This document shows positions 50,936-60,725 of a stretch of 64,000 bases of DNA, one piece after another; position 1 is the first letter of the stretch, and each line of letters opens with the position of its first letter. The translations under genes and the position numbers were made by a program. The DNA comes from a bacterium (GTDB taxonomy: Bacteria > Babelota > Babeliae > Babelales > RVW-14): NCBI GenBank assembly GCA_016699045.1, contig CP064957.1, positions 1,054,001 through 1,118,000 of the forward strand. Reading direction: 5' to 3'. The notes beneath the pieces were generated by a model. It saw nothing but the letters and a program-made list of their open reading frames with translations. It was not told the DNA's origin and ran no database searches.

Positions 50936-53044
50936 TTAAACAGATTCATCTACGAGCGCGCCGGCAACTTCAACGCGTGCATTGCTGAACAAATTGACTG
51001 AAAGATTAGAGTTGCTGCCTTCGGCTGCATTGCCAAAAGTGAGGCCGTTACTTAGTGCTTGTGTTTTTGGCTCGTATGTGTAAAAAACTTGGTAGACTTG
51101 GATATCAACGTCGGTGTCTCCTCCGTAGGCAATGTATTGGCCATCAGGACTCCAGGCAACAGCAAAACCACCCGCACCAGTAGCATTAGCTGCAGAGTCA
51201 ATGCCGGTTATGAAGGTAAGAGAAGTGCCGTCAAATGACCAAATTTGTAATTCATTATTCAGGCCTGTACCAGTGTTAGGGTTGGTGCCGCACAAGAGAA
51301 TGTATTGACCATCAGGACTCCATTTGAGTGAACGTATGCCATCGGTAGTGTTGGAGGTAAAGGCAGCGCCGGTAATTGAATTTAAGGTTGATCCATTCCA
51401 TGAGAAAATTTTAAGATTGTTAGTTGAGCCCCCGGCACCGCTAGGGTTAACGGCACTGATTGCTAAAAATAGATTGTCTGGTCTGAATGCAAGAGCGAAG
51501 GGGACTCCCGTAGAGGTATCTACACTTTCATCGCCTCCTGCGGTTATAGCGCCGCCAGTAAACTGATAGATGCGTGTATCGTTGCCACTAATGCCTCCTG
51601 TGGCTGCAATGAAGGCGCCATCAGAAGTCCATGTAATGCCGTTAACTGGGTTAGTGGCGTCACCGAGAAATGAATCGGTTGCAACTGATGTGAGTGATAC
51701 ACCAGTAAATTTTAAAATTTGAACATCAGTAGAGACGTTTGAACCACCGCATAAGGCAATGTATCCTTCATCGGGTCGCCAGGAGAGGCTATTTACACCA
51801 GCGGAGGCATGATCTGCTCTAAAGTTAAAGCCACAGATAAGAGTAAGTGTTGTGCCATCAAACCGATAAATTTTAGTTTCTAGAGTTGCGCCAGGAGAGG
51901 CTGAAGGGCTCCATCCGCCAATAGCTACAAATCTGCCTGAAGGGCTCCAGGCAACGCTTGCGACTCTTGTCCCATAGTTGACACTGGTGATTAAGGTAAG
52001 TGTTGAACCATTCCAGCTATAAACGTGGAATTCATTACTATTAGTTGGGCCTGTTCCGCCAACAGCTAAAAATGCATTATCATGACGCCAATCGAGTGCG
52101 TGTACCGTTGTTCCATAAGCTACGGTTGCTTTTTGTGTTATGCCTAAAAATTTGGTATTGGCTTTGGTGCTAATGCTTACTTGGTTGTCCAACCAGAGGT
52201 TACCTTTGCTGAGTGTCATGCCGGTGTGTGTTGTTTGGAGCGTTGCATTGTTGAAAAAAAGGCCTGAGCTTTGGTCTACCAAGCGAATTAAATCTTTCGC
52301 GGTTGAGCATGGGTTATAGTAGAGGGTAGTTGCTGGATCGAAGGTTAGTAACGCGCCTGATGTTATGTAACTTGGTACGCGGGAGCGATATGAAAAGCAG
52401 TTGGTGCCGGTAATGCGTACGTTGTGATGAAAATACATACGACCAGTTCTCCAATCAAAATCGTCAGAGAGCGCCAATGTTACGTTGTCCAATGCAAGTA
52501 TACTTGTTTCATTTTGTGCGCGAACGCATGGGCGGGCAAATGGTGAACGAGTTGTGCGAAGATGCAAGTTTTTCAAGGTGAGTGTTACATTGTTTTCGAT
52601 TAATAATTGTGAGCGATTATCAAATGTTAACGTGTTGCCGTTGCCATCAATAATAGTATCGGTTCTAAGAGCGATGATTTGATTTTGGGGGAGAGTCATA
52701 TCTCCTTCAAGTGTGATAGTGTTGCCATGTCCGCTAATGTCAAATGCATTGCTAATACTGGCCTTCGATGAAAGTCGCATGTCGCCGTTGAGCGTTACCG
52801 TGCTGTTGAACTCAGTACCTGAAATGGGACCGGATACAGAGATAATGCTGTCCATGATGACTGCTCCGCGCAGTGGCGGATTGAAACCGGCGTTGAGTCG
52901 AACAAACCCAGTTACCGAGTCGTTTTTCGCTGGCGAGTAAAGAGTGCTCTGGTATACCAGCGAGCTGGTGCCATTTAAACTAACGGCATAAGCAGAGCGT
53001 GAAAAAAAGTCGATAATGGCAATGATAATAATAATTTTTTTCAT
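50936..53044 (-). CDS. Exported beta-helix plus beta-propeller protein (family member 2)
   Basis: A signal peptide spans about 1-20 (KKIIIIIAIIDFFSRSAYA). Beta-helix-like strand repeats run to about 310 (FDISGHGNTITLEGDMTL, LTLKNLHLRTTRSPF). A propeller of about seven blades follows, with W-S-P-D-G-Q-Y-I-A and W-R-P-D-E-G-Y-I-A signatures. It ends with the shared C-terminal module (NGLTFGNAAEGSN to ARVEVAGAL). I moved the start to the ATG at 53044, 12 codons inside the longest frame, to begin at the signal peptide. Closest to the truncated copy at the window edge. Confidence 0.78.
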   Translation of the reverse strand: MKKIIIIIAIIDFFSRSAYAVSLNGTSSLVYQSTLYSPAKNDSVTGFVRLNAGFNPPLRGAVIMDSIISVSGPISGTEFNSTVTLNGDMRLSSKASISNAFDISGHGNTITLEGDMTLPQNQIIALRTDTIIDGNGNTLTFDNRSQLLIENNVTLTLKNLHLRTTRSPFARPCVRAQNETSILALDNVTLALSDDFDWRTGRMYFHHNVRITGTNCFSYRSRVPSYITSGALLTFDPATTLYYNPCSTAKDLIRLVDQSSGLFFNNATLQTTHTGMTLSKGNLWLDNQVSISTKANTKFLGITQKATVAYGTTVHALDWRHDNAFLAVGGTGPTNSNEFHVYSWNGSTLTLITSVNYGTRVASVAWSPSGRFVAIGGWSPSASPGATLETKIYRFDGTTLTLICGFNFRADHASAGVNSLSWRPDEGYIALCGGSNVSTDVQILKFTGVSLTSVATDSFLGDATNPVNGITWTSDGAFIAATGGISGNDTRIYQFTGGAITAGGDESVDTSTGVPFALAFRPDNLFLAISAVNPSGAGGSTNNLKIFSWNGSTLNSITGAAFTSNTTDGIRSLKWSPDGQYILLCGTNPNTGTGLNNELQIWSFDGTSLTFITGIDSAANATGAGGFAVAWSPDGQYIAYGGDTDVDIQVYQVFYTYEPKTQALSNGLTFGNAAEGSNSNLSVNLFSNARVEVAGALVDESV

Positions 53045-53063
53045 AAATTTTCTTTTCGTGGTA

Positions 53064-55118
53064 CTAGATTGCTGGATCATAATTCAAGACTCCGTAAAGT
53101 TGGATATAAGAACCAGAAAATAAATAGGCGTGTAAGTCGTAAGTACTGCCTAATACTGAATTGCCAAAGCTGAGACCGCTTGAAAGGCCTTGCCGTGTAG
53201 TATCGAAACGATACGCAATTGAATACACTTCTATTTCATTGTTTCCAGCACCACTTGTTTGTCCACCAAGAGCTAACATTGCGCCATCGGCACTCCACGA
53301 GAGACCATTAATTGAGGCTCCTGTGCCATAATTGAAATTGGATATTAGACTTAAGGTCGTGCCATTGAATTGATAAAACTGGAGTTCATTACCGTTGTCT
53401 GGGCTATTGCCACCAATAACTAAGTAGTGACCTGAAGGGTCCCAATGTAGTTCTTGGATAATCGTGCCATAGTTAGCACTTGCAATGAGTTGTAGTGATG
53501 TTCCATTAAAGCGGTAGATTTGAAGCTCATTACCACTGGTTGGTGATTGTCCGCCGACGGCAATATTAAGACCTGCTTGATCAAATTCTACGTATTGAAC
53601 ACTGTTGGCGGTTGAATAGCTAATGCTGGTTAGGTCTGTTAACGTTGAACCGTTAAAACTGTAGACATGAATTTCATTGCCGCCGGTAATGGTCGAGTTA
53701 GCGCCAATGGCAAGAAAATTATCATGAGGGCCCCACGCTATGCCGGGAGCAAAAGTTCCCGCTGCTCCAAGATTGACGCTTGTAACCAACGTAAGAGAAA
53801 AACCATTAAAACTATAAATTTGAATTTCGTTGCCACTGGTTGGTGTATTTGGACCAACGGCTATGAATTTGCCATTGTGTGACCAATCAAGCCCTTGAAT
53901 ATTGAAGCCAGTGCCTAAAGAAAGAGCGGTTATGATACTAAGTGTTAGCGTTGTGCTGTTAAAGCTGTATATTTTAATGTTGTCATTAGGTCCACCCGCA
54001 ACTGCTACATAACGACCATCAGGGCTCCATTTAACGCGCAAGCAGGTGCCGCCAAAGTTGGTAGAAGCAACTAAGAGAATTTGAGCGTTTGCAAATTGAT
54101 AAATGTTGACAAGCCCGCTAACGCCACTAACGGCTAAGAATTGTCGATTTGGCGACCACGCGACTGAATTTACCACAGAACCGTAATTGAAGCCGGTTAT
54201 TTGTGTGACGGTATCTAATGCGGTTTGTGCTTGGGTACTTAGCGTTACCTGGTTGTCCATCCACAAGCGCCCTTTGGTTAAACGCATGCCGGTTGTAGTT
54301 GTTTGTAGCGTAGTGTTTGGACCTTTGAAATAAAGCACTGATGATTGATCAACCATTTGAATTAAATCTCTATTTGTTGAGCTTGGGTAGTAGTAGAGCG
54401 TGGTGTTTGGATCAAAAGTTAGAAATGAGTTTGGTGCAATATAGCTTTGTTGTGGTGATTGATAAATGAAGCTTGCGGTACCGGTAAACCTGACATCGTT
54501 ATTAAAAAATAGGTGACCATTTCTAAATTCGAAATTATCGGCTAATGCTAAAGTAACATTGTCGAGTGTGACATAACCTGTTCCATCAAGACATTTAATG
54601 ATAGGAATGTTTGGGCTGTTGCGTGTGGTGTCTAGAAACATATTTTTTAATGTTACACTCACATTGCTTGCCAGTAATAATTGTACCTGTGGTTGAAGCA
54701 ATAACGTGTTGCCATGTCCGTCGATGGTGGCATCTGAAATAAACTGCCAAACGCTGCTGGTTTGTAGCGTTGTTTTTGATCCCAAGTGAATCGTGTTTCC
54801 ATGGGCGTTGATAGTTCCACCGCTTGAAAAAGTAACATTTGTGCCAAAATATAGACCGCTTAAAAGTCCTAATGAACCAGTGGTGCGTAAATCCATACCG
54901 CCAGAAACGGTCATAAAAGTATCAAGTGTGGCAGATTGTCCAGCCAAAATAGTAAAGCCTTCGCCCAATCGTACAAAGCCGGTTGCTGTGTTAAAATTAC
55001 GAAACACGTACGACCCGTTGCTGATATACACAATGCCGGCAGTGCCGTTTAAGCTGACTGCTTGAATATGATTGGTAAATGCAGCAAGCGCAAACAATAA
55101 CTTAAATAATCGTTTCAT
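53064..55118 (-). CDS. Exported beta-helix plus beta-propeller protein (family member 3)
   Basis: Signal peptide KRLFKLLFALAAFTNHIQA. Layout as in the 27.2-kb member, to which it is very similar in many blocks (FRNFNTATGFVRLGEGFTIL, DTFMTVSGGMDLRTTGSLGL). The beta-helix region runs to about 305 and the propeller (about seven blades) to about 640. The end module is SGLSFGNSVLGSTYDLHAYL. AGCAGGAAAAAATC precedes the ATG. Twenty bases separate it from the next member. Confidence 0.78.
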   Translation of the reverse strand: MKRLFKLLFALAAFTNHIQAVSLNGTAGIVYISNGSYVFRNFNTATGFVRLGEGFTILAGQSATLDTFMTVSGGMDLRTTGSLGLLSGLYFGTNVTFSSGGTINAHGNTIHLGSKTTLQTSSVWQFISDATIDGHGNTLLLQPQVQLLLASNVSVTLKNMFLDTTRNSPNIPIIKCLDGTGYVTLDNVTLALADNFEFRNGHLFFNNDVRFTGTASFIYQSPQQSYIAPNSFLTFDPNTTLYYYPSSTNRDLIQMVDQSSVLYFKGPNTTLQTTTTGMRLTKGRLWMDNQVTLSTQAQTALDTVTQITGFNYGSVVNSVAWSPNRQFLAVSGVSGLVNIYQFANAQILLVASTNFGGTCLRVKWSPDGRYVAVAGGPNDNIKIYSFNSTTLTLSIITALSLGTGFNIQGLDWSHNGKFIAVGPNTPTSGNEIQIYSFNGFSLTLVTSVNLGAAGTFAPGIAWGPHDNFLAIGANSTITGGNEIHVYSFNGSTLTDLTSISYSTANSVQYVEFDQAGLNIAVGGQSPTSGNELQIYRFNGTSLQLIASANYGTIIQELHWDPSGHYLVIGGNSPDNGNELQFYQFNGTTLSLISNFNYGTGASINGLSWSADGAMLALGGQTSGAGNNEIEVYSIAYRFDTTRQGLSSGLSFGNSVLGSTYDLHAYLFSGSYIQLYGVLNYDPAI

Positions 55119-55137
55119 GATTTTTTCCTGCTCATGT

Positions 55138-57993
55138 TTAATTTACGCAGTCGTAATTTAGATTACCGTAGAGATTGATGTTACTGTCAGCACACAAATA
55201 GACATTGGCATCATATTGAGATCCTAATGCTGAGTTACCAAAAAGGAGACCACTGCTTGTTGATGTTGGCGTCAGAGAGGTGTTTGCGGTTACGGTGTAT
55301 ACGGTTGTCATAGCTGAATATAAAAGGTTTCCAGTAGGGTCGAACTGGAAATTAGTTAGAACGTTTGATACCCCAGCCGGAGGGACTACGTCCGTCGTGC
55401 TGGGTACGACAACAATCGGGTTGTAGTTGTTCGCAATATCAATGAAATAGAGAGGGAAATACTCGCTTGTATCGATTGCTCGCAGCGCCAAATATCTACC
55501 GTCAAGGGTCCAATCGCAGTCAATATATAAATACACGCGATTTGGATCATAGGCAGTTGAAAATTGTACGGTCTTAATTAATTCTATTTGGCCATGCTTA
55601 AAAGCAAAGAAATGAACGCCGTTGAACTCACCTTGTGTTATGGCGATTAATGAACCATCTGGCGACCATTTGATTGCGTGTGCATTTTCAAGACCTTGAA
55701 AGATTCGGGTAGAGGATACAAGAGAGAGGGGGCTGCTTGCTTGTGGATCATAGCTGTAAATGTTCACAAATGAATTCGAGGCGTTTGTTGTTGTTAAGAT
55801 AGCAACATATTTTCCATCTTTTCGCCAACTTATGCCGCCATGGGGCGTGGGGCGAAAAGAGTAATTTGCGGTAACGTTGGGTATCGTCTGTACTAAGGCT
55901 GCGGTGCCGCTAATTGAATCAAAAGAAAAGACGAAGAGGTTGTTGCCAGGATATTCTTTAACAACGATAAAATGAAGTCCATCAGAGCTAAAAGCGACCG
56001 GGTGTGAGCTAGCGTCATTAATATTAGTACCTCCTGGCAAATTGTCGTAAATGAGTGTCAAGTAGTTGGATGGCCGCGTACGATTGAAGCGCCACAGTTT
56101 TACCGAAGTTGCACCCATTCCGCCAGTGCCGCCAGCGTTGCTGGTAAGGATATAGTCTGAGCTGGGGTGCCATGACGAGCAGTAAATGCTCCGAACGGCG
56201 GAAACGTTGGAATTGGTTACCGTAACAAGAATGTCAAGTGATTGGTTTGCAAAGTTAAGTTGTGCGACATTCATATTAGCTGGGCTACTCAGCACTGGGT
56301 TGCCGCTCAATACCATATATTGGCTGTCGTAACTCCAAGCGTAGCCAGTCCGTATTTGAGATCCACCATACGGATTGAGCAAATTTTGGGCGCCGGTATT
56401 GATGACTGGATAAAATCCCGACACAGAAAAATTATAACTAAGCTGTGAAGATGATAGCGTACTTTCCGAGATGGTGACTTTGTTATCAAAAAAAACTCGA
56501 CCGCCCGCAAGGCGTAAAAATGGTGTTGTACTGAGAGAGCAGCCATCCAACATCAATGAAGCACTATTGTTGGCAAATCGCAGATTATCTTGATTGGTGT
56601 TATTTGGTTGTACGTAATTTAGTCCAGAACCAGGAGAAAATATGAGATTGCTGAGGATATAACTAGGAGATGTTGACTTATAAATAAATTGTGATGTTCC
56701 AGTAATTTCAACGTCCTGAAAAAATAGTTTTCCATTGTTGAAGTAAAAGTCATTTGAGAGGTTGAGTACAACGTTATCAAGAGTAAGATTACTTGTTGGC
56801 GAAAGGGTTATCCATGGAGTTGAAGGAGAGTTAAAGGTTGTTTGTATTGTCATGTTACGCAAGGTTAAACTTACGCTTGCATCAACAATGATTTGTGATC
56901 CTCTTCCAATCATTAACGTGTTGCCATGTCCATCAAAAATTAATGAATTAGCTACTTCTAAGAATTGTTGATCTGGGATAGTAAAGCTATTACTTAAAAC
57001 AAGCGAGTAGTTGTTGCCGCTTATAGCGCCGCCTTGGGTTAGGTAGGCATCTGAAGCTAAATCTAAATCACTGCCTAGCGAAAGGACTCCTGTGCTGCCC
57101 AGAGCAATATTGCCACTCAAGGGTAAGGGAGTGCTCAAGGTCAGCGTTGTGCCCGCATTAACGGTGATGCCTGCTTTATAAAGAATGATATTGTTAACCG
57201 TGCCACCAACAAAGTTTGAATGGCCTAAAACCATTTGAAAGGTATTGTTTACGGCATTGAGGGTGGTACTATTATTTTTGGTTAATGTTAAATAAGGAGC
57301 TGTAAAAGCGCTGTTTTTGACCAAGAAGGCATTACTGGTTGTTCGCAAGAGCGTTGGGTTAAAACTGGCAATAGTGTTACTATTTCCATTAATAACAAGT
57401 TTCGATTGTTGTGGAAGAGCCTGACTATTACCAATGACGATTTTTCTGAAACTTGCAACCGCATTACTTTCTGTTCTCAATTGAACGGCTGTGGCAATAG
57501 AGGTTAAGCATTTTAGAAGTGTATTACTCGTGGCACGAATTTGTTTTGATAAGGTGGCAAGATCGTTACTATTACTAAGTTCAAGACGGGCTAGTGCTGC
57601 AATGGCGTTACTGTTTTGAGGAAGCTTTGCAATGGCGTTACTATTTTGTTTATTGAGAAGTGCGACAGCTAAAGTAGAAAAGAAATTGATGGCGTTACTA
57701 TTATTTACCACCATGTTGGTAGATGGTAGTCTTCGGCCTGCACCCAATTCAACGCCGGCAGTATATGTTTCAGTCCAATTGGCAGCAAAATTTACAAAAT
57801 TTTTAATGATAGAATCTTGTGTCCAGCCGGTAATTTGAGCAGTATTAGTTATTTTAAAATTTGAAACAGGAACTTGATTTAATCCATCAATAACTAATGT
57901 TGCATCTTCATTAGAAAAGTTAATGATTGCTTGTGTGGAGTTAGCGCAACAAAGATAACTGATAATAAGAAGGATATTTTTTTTTGTTATCAT
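55138..57993 (-). CDS. Exported protein with Ser-Asn repeat region, beta-helix and propeller (family member 4)
   Basis: Largest member (951 aa). Signal peptide to about 22. A conserved entry block follows (ITGWTQDSIIKNFVNF, then TWTETYTAGVELGAGRR). About nine copies of a degenerate repeat with S-N-A-I at its start and a modal spacing of 14 residues come next (NSNAIAALARLELSNSND and similar). Beta-helix strands run about 265-545. A more divergent propeller follows, and the usual end module (SGLLFGNSALGSQYDANVYL) closes it. Its start overlaps tightly with the previous gene's stop (2-base gap), suggesting coupling. Confidence 0.76.
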   Translation of the reverse strand: MITKKNILLIISYLCCANSTQAIINFSNEDATLVIDGLNQVPVSNFKITNTAQITGWTQDSIIKNFVNFAANWTETYTAGVELGAGRRLPSTNMVVNNSNAINFFSTLAVALLNKQNSNAIAKLPQNSNAIAALARLELSNSNDLATLSKQIRATSNTLLKCLTSIATAVQLRTESNAVASFRKIVIGNSQALPQQSKLVINGNSNTIASFNPTLLRTTSNAFLVKNSAFTAPYLTLTKNNSTTLNAVNNTFQMVLGHSNFVGGTVNNIILYKAGITVNAGTTLTLSTPLPLSGNIALGSTGVLSLGSDLDLASDAYLTQGGAISGNNYSLVLSNSFTIPDQQFLEVANSLIFDGHGNTLMIGRGSQIIVDASVSLTLRNMTIQTTFNSPSTPWITLSPTSNLTLDNVVLNLSNDFYFNNGKLFFQDVEITGTSQFIYKSTSPSYILSNLIFSPGSGLNYVQPNNTNQDNLRFANNSASLMLDGCSLSTTPFLRLAGGRVFFDNKVTISESTLSSSQLSYNFSVSGFYPVINTGAQNLLNPYGGSQIRTGYAWSYDSQYMVLSGNPVLSSPANMNVAQLNFANQSLDILVTVTNSNVSAVRSIYCSSWHPSSDYILTSNAGGTGGMGATSVKLWRFNRTRPSNYLTLIYDNLPGGTNINDASSHPVAFSSDGLHFIVVKEYPGNNLFVFSFDSISGTAALVQTIPNVTANYSFRPTPHGGISWRKDGKYVAILTTTNASNSFVNIYSYDPQASSPLSLVSSTRIFQGLENAHAIKWSPDGSLIAITQGEFNGVHFFAFKHGQIELIKTVQFSTAYDPNRVYLYIDCDWTLDGRYLALRAIDTSEYFPLYFIDIANNYNPIVVVPSTTDVVPPAGVSNVLTNFQFDPTGNLLYSAMTTVYTVTANTSLTPTSTSSGLLFGNSALGSQYDANVYLCADSNINLYGNLNYDCVN

Positions 57994-57995
57994 GG

Positions 57996-60719
57996 TTAAT
58001 TCACATTGTTATAAAATAATAAACCATCAAGTTCTGCTCGAGCGCCAGCTAGTACATAGACATTTAAATCAAAGGTGCTGCCCAATGCTGAATTTCCAAA
58101 ATTAATGCCGTTAGTTAGGGCTTGTAGTGAAGTGTCGAAACGATAAGCAATGTTATATACTTCTATTTCATTGTGACCGGCCGTGGCTGTTTGCCCGCCA
58201 ACAGCAATGGTTGCTCCATCAGCACTCCATGAAAGGCCGTTAATGGCAGTGCCGTAATCGTTGCTGGTAATTAATGATAAACTAGTGCCATCAAACTTAT
58301 AAAATTGTAGTTCATTGCTGTTTGTAGGACCAGTTCCGCCAACAGCTAAGTAGCGACCAGAAGGATCCCAATGAACTTCGTTTACTGCCGTACCATAATC
58401 AACGCTGGTAACCAGTAAAAGCGTTGAGCCATTAAATCGATAAATTTGAAGCTCATTACTATTGGTTGGGCCTTGCCCGCCAACAGCAACATTGAGGCCA
58501 CTTGGATCAAATTCAATATAATTTACGCCGTTGGCAGCGCCATAATCTACGCTTGTTTTAAGTGTTAACGTGGTGCCATTCCAAGTATACAGACGAATTT
58601 CATTACCACCCGTTACGGAAGAATTTGCGCCAATAGCAAGTATTGTTCCAAGCGGATTCCACGACATGCCGCTGGCAAGTGTTCCTGCAGTTGCACCAAG
58701 ATCGATACTGCCGCCAGCAATGTTGGTAAGCGAAGAGCCATTGAAACTATACACTCTAATTTCAAAAGTACTGGTAGCGTTGACAGGCCCAATGGCAATA
58801 TACGTTCCGTCTCGAGACCAATCTAAGCCCTGCATGTTGCCGGTGCCATCCGTTGTTGCTGCAATTTGTGTTAACGTTGTTCCATTAAAACTATAAACCT
58901 TGAAATTGTTTGAAGGACCACCAACAGCAGCTAAATAACGACCATCAGGGCTCCATTTTATGCGTAAACAGTTACCACCAAAATCAAGAGAAGTAACCAA
59001 AGTCAACGTTGTCCCGTTGTAGCGATAAATTTGTACTTCATTGCCGCCATTGGGTATAGATCCGCCAACTGCCAAATAACGTCGATTTGGTGACCAGGCA
59101 ACAGAGTTAGCTATTGAGCCATAATTGATGGCTGTTACTTGCGTTACCAGATCAAGTGCCGTAGCAGCGCTTGTACTCAACGTAACTTTGTTATCAAGCC
59201 ATAAACGGCCTTTTGTTAAGCGCATGCCGGTGAGTGTTGTTTGCAGCGTTGTGCCAGAACCAAGTAAATAAATGCCTGATGATTGATTGGTTAATTGGAT
59301 TAAATCTTTATTAGTTGAGCTTGGATAGTAATAAAGTGTGGTGCCTGGTTCAAACGTTAAAAGAGATTGTGGCATAACGTAGCTTTGCATCCATGATTGA
59401 TAAATAAAACGTGAAGTTCCTGAAATAGTGACATCGTTATTAAAAAAGAGACGTCCAACTCTAAATGGAAAATCATCAGCTAATTGGATGGTTACATTAT
59501 CAAGGGTTACGTTGCCTTGTTGAGTGAGGCACTTAATGATAGGAATATTTGGGTTGTTTCTCGTTGTTTGAATGGTCATATTTTTAATGGTAAGACTTAC
59601 ATTTGAATCAACCATAATTTGTGCGTGTGGTTGTAAATATATTCTATTGCCGCGGCCGTCTAAGGTTGTATTGCTGGTTATTTTGAGTGTGCTGAGTCCT
59701 GGAAGAACAATACTATTACTCAAAACGAGAGAGTAGCCATTGCCGGACAAATCGCCACCTTGCGAGAGGTACGTATTTGAACTTAAATAAATATCACTTC
59801 CCAAAGAAAGTTTTCCGGTGGAGTTGAGGGAGATAAAGCCGCTAATTGGAAATGGAGTGTTGAGTGTCAGGGTTTTTCCAGCATTGATGGTGATGCCGCC
59901 TTGATAAGAAATCAATTGATTGATGGTGGTGTTTGCTAAAAAAGTTGAGCGAGTACGAATGATTTGGACGGAATCGTTAAAAGGATAAGAGGCGTTAATA
60001 GCATTACTTGTATTTATAATGAGCGATAAAATTGCTGCTGTATTGATAGCATTCACTGCGTTGCTATTGCCAGTGATAGTTTTCCCAATAATGTTTATAA
60101 GATTGCTATTACCCCTGATGAGGCTCGTTACTTGTGGCGAAGTAATAGCATTACTATTCTGTTTAGGGAGTCTTCCTAAAGCAACAATGACGTTACTGTT
60201 ATTTCTAATGGTAGTGTATTGGCAGAGCGAAAATAACGTATTACTGTCTGTTCTGATAAATTTATTAAGGCCAATGACAGCGCTACTATTGTTTTTTATG
60301 TATCGTAGCACTGCAAATGCGTTAATGGCATTGCTGTTGTTTTTTGTTGATAATAAGCGTGCGGGGGTTAAAGCATTACTTGTTTGAATGATGAGCGTTG
60401 CTAGATTTGGTTTGGTAGCAACGGTATTACTGTTATTGTAAACCATGTTGGAAGGGGCTTTACGTCTGCCGGTCCCAAGTACGACGTTGTTGGTGTAACT
60501 TTCAACCCAACTGGTTGAAATGTTATTGCCATAATCATTAACAATAGAATCTTGTGGCCAGCCAGTAATGCTGGCAACTTTTCCTAATCGTAGCAGACTG
60601 TGTGCTGCTTGGTTAACGGCCAGATGTGCATCGCGATTGGCAAAATCAAAAATACACAGACTTGTGTTGAAATAAAAAATGCTACTGAGAAAAAGAGTAA
60701 TAATTTTTTTCATAGTCAT
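57996..60719 (-). CDS. Exported protein with Ser-Asn repeat region, beta-helix and propeller (family member 5)
   Basis: 907 aa. Signal peptide IITLFLSSIFYFNTSLC. Entry block SITGWPQDSIVNDYGNN and GTGRRKAPSNMVYNNSN. Then nine to ten S-N-A-I repeats, spaced 14 to 19 residues. The beta-helix part and propeller are close to the 27.2-kb member (SWMQSYVMPQSLLTF in both). The end module is NGINFGNSALGSTFDLNVYV. The ATG six bases downstream (60713) is an equally possible start; neither has a Shine-Dalgarno. Confidence 0.76.
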   Translation of the reverse strand: MTMKKIITLFLSSIFYFNTSLCIFDFANRDAHLAVNQAAHSLLRLGKVASITGWPQDSIVNDYGNNISTSWVESYTNNVVLGTGRRKAPSNMVYNNSNTVATKPNLATLIIQTSNALTPARLLSTKNNSNAINAFAVLRYIKNNSSAVIGLNKFIRTDSNTLFSLCQYTTIRNNSNVIVALGRLPKQNSNAITSPQVTSLIRGNSNLINIIGKTITGNSNAVNAINTAAILSLIINTSNAINASYPFNDSVQIIRTRSTFLANTTINQLISYQGGITINAGKTLTLNTPFPISGFISLNSTGKLSLGSDIYLSSNTYLSQGGDLSGNGYSLVLSNSIVLPGLSTLKITSNTTLDGRGNRIYLQPHAQIMVDSNVSLTIKNMTIQTTRNNPNIPIIKCLTQQGNVTLDNVTIQLADDFPFRVGRLFFNNDVTISGTSRFIYQSWMQSYVMPQSLLTFEPGTTLYYYPSSTNKDLIQLTNQSSGIYLLGSGTTLQTTLTGMRLTKGRLWLDNKVTLSTSAATALDLVTQVTAINYGSIANSVAWSPNRRYLAVGGSIPNGGNEVQIYRYNGTTLTLVTSLDFGGNCLRIKWSPDGRYLAAVGGPSNNFKVYSFNGTTLTQIAATTDGTGNMQGLDWSRDGTYIAIGPVNATSTFEIRVYSFNGSSLTNIAGGSIDLGATAGTLASGMSWNPLGTILAIGANSSVTGGNEIRLYTWNGTTLTLKTSVDYGAANGVNYIEFDPSGLNVAVGGQGPTNSNELQIYRFNGSTLLLVTSVDYGTAVNEVHWDPSGRYLAVGGTGPTNSNELQFYKFDGTSLSLITSNDYGTAINGLSWSADGATIAVGGQTATAGHNEIEVYNIAYRFDTSLQALTNGINFGNSALGSTFDLNVYVLAGARAELDGLLFYNNVN

Positions 60720-60725
60720 TATTTT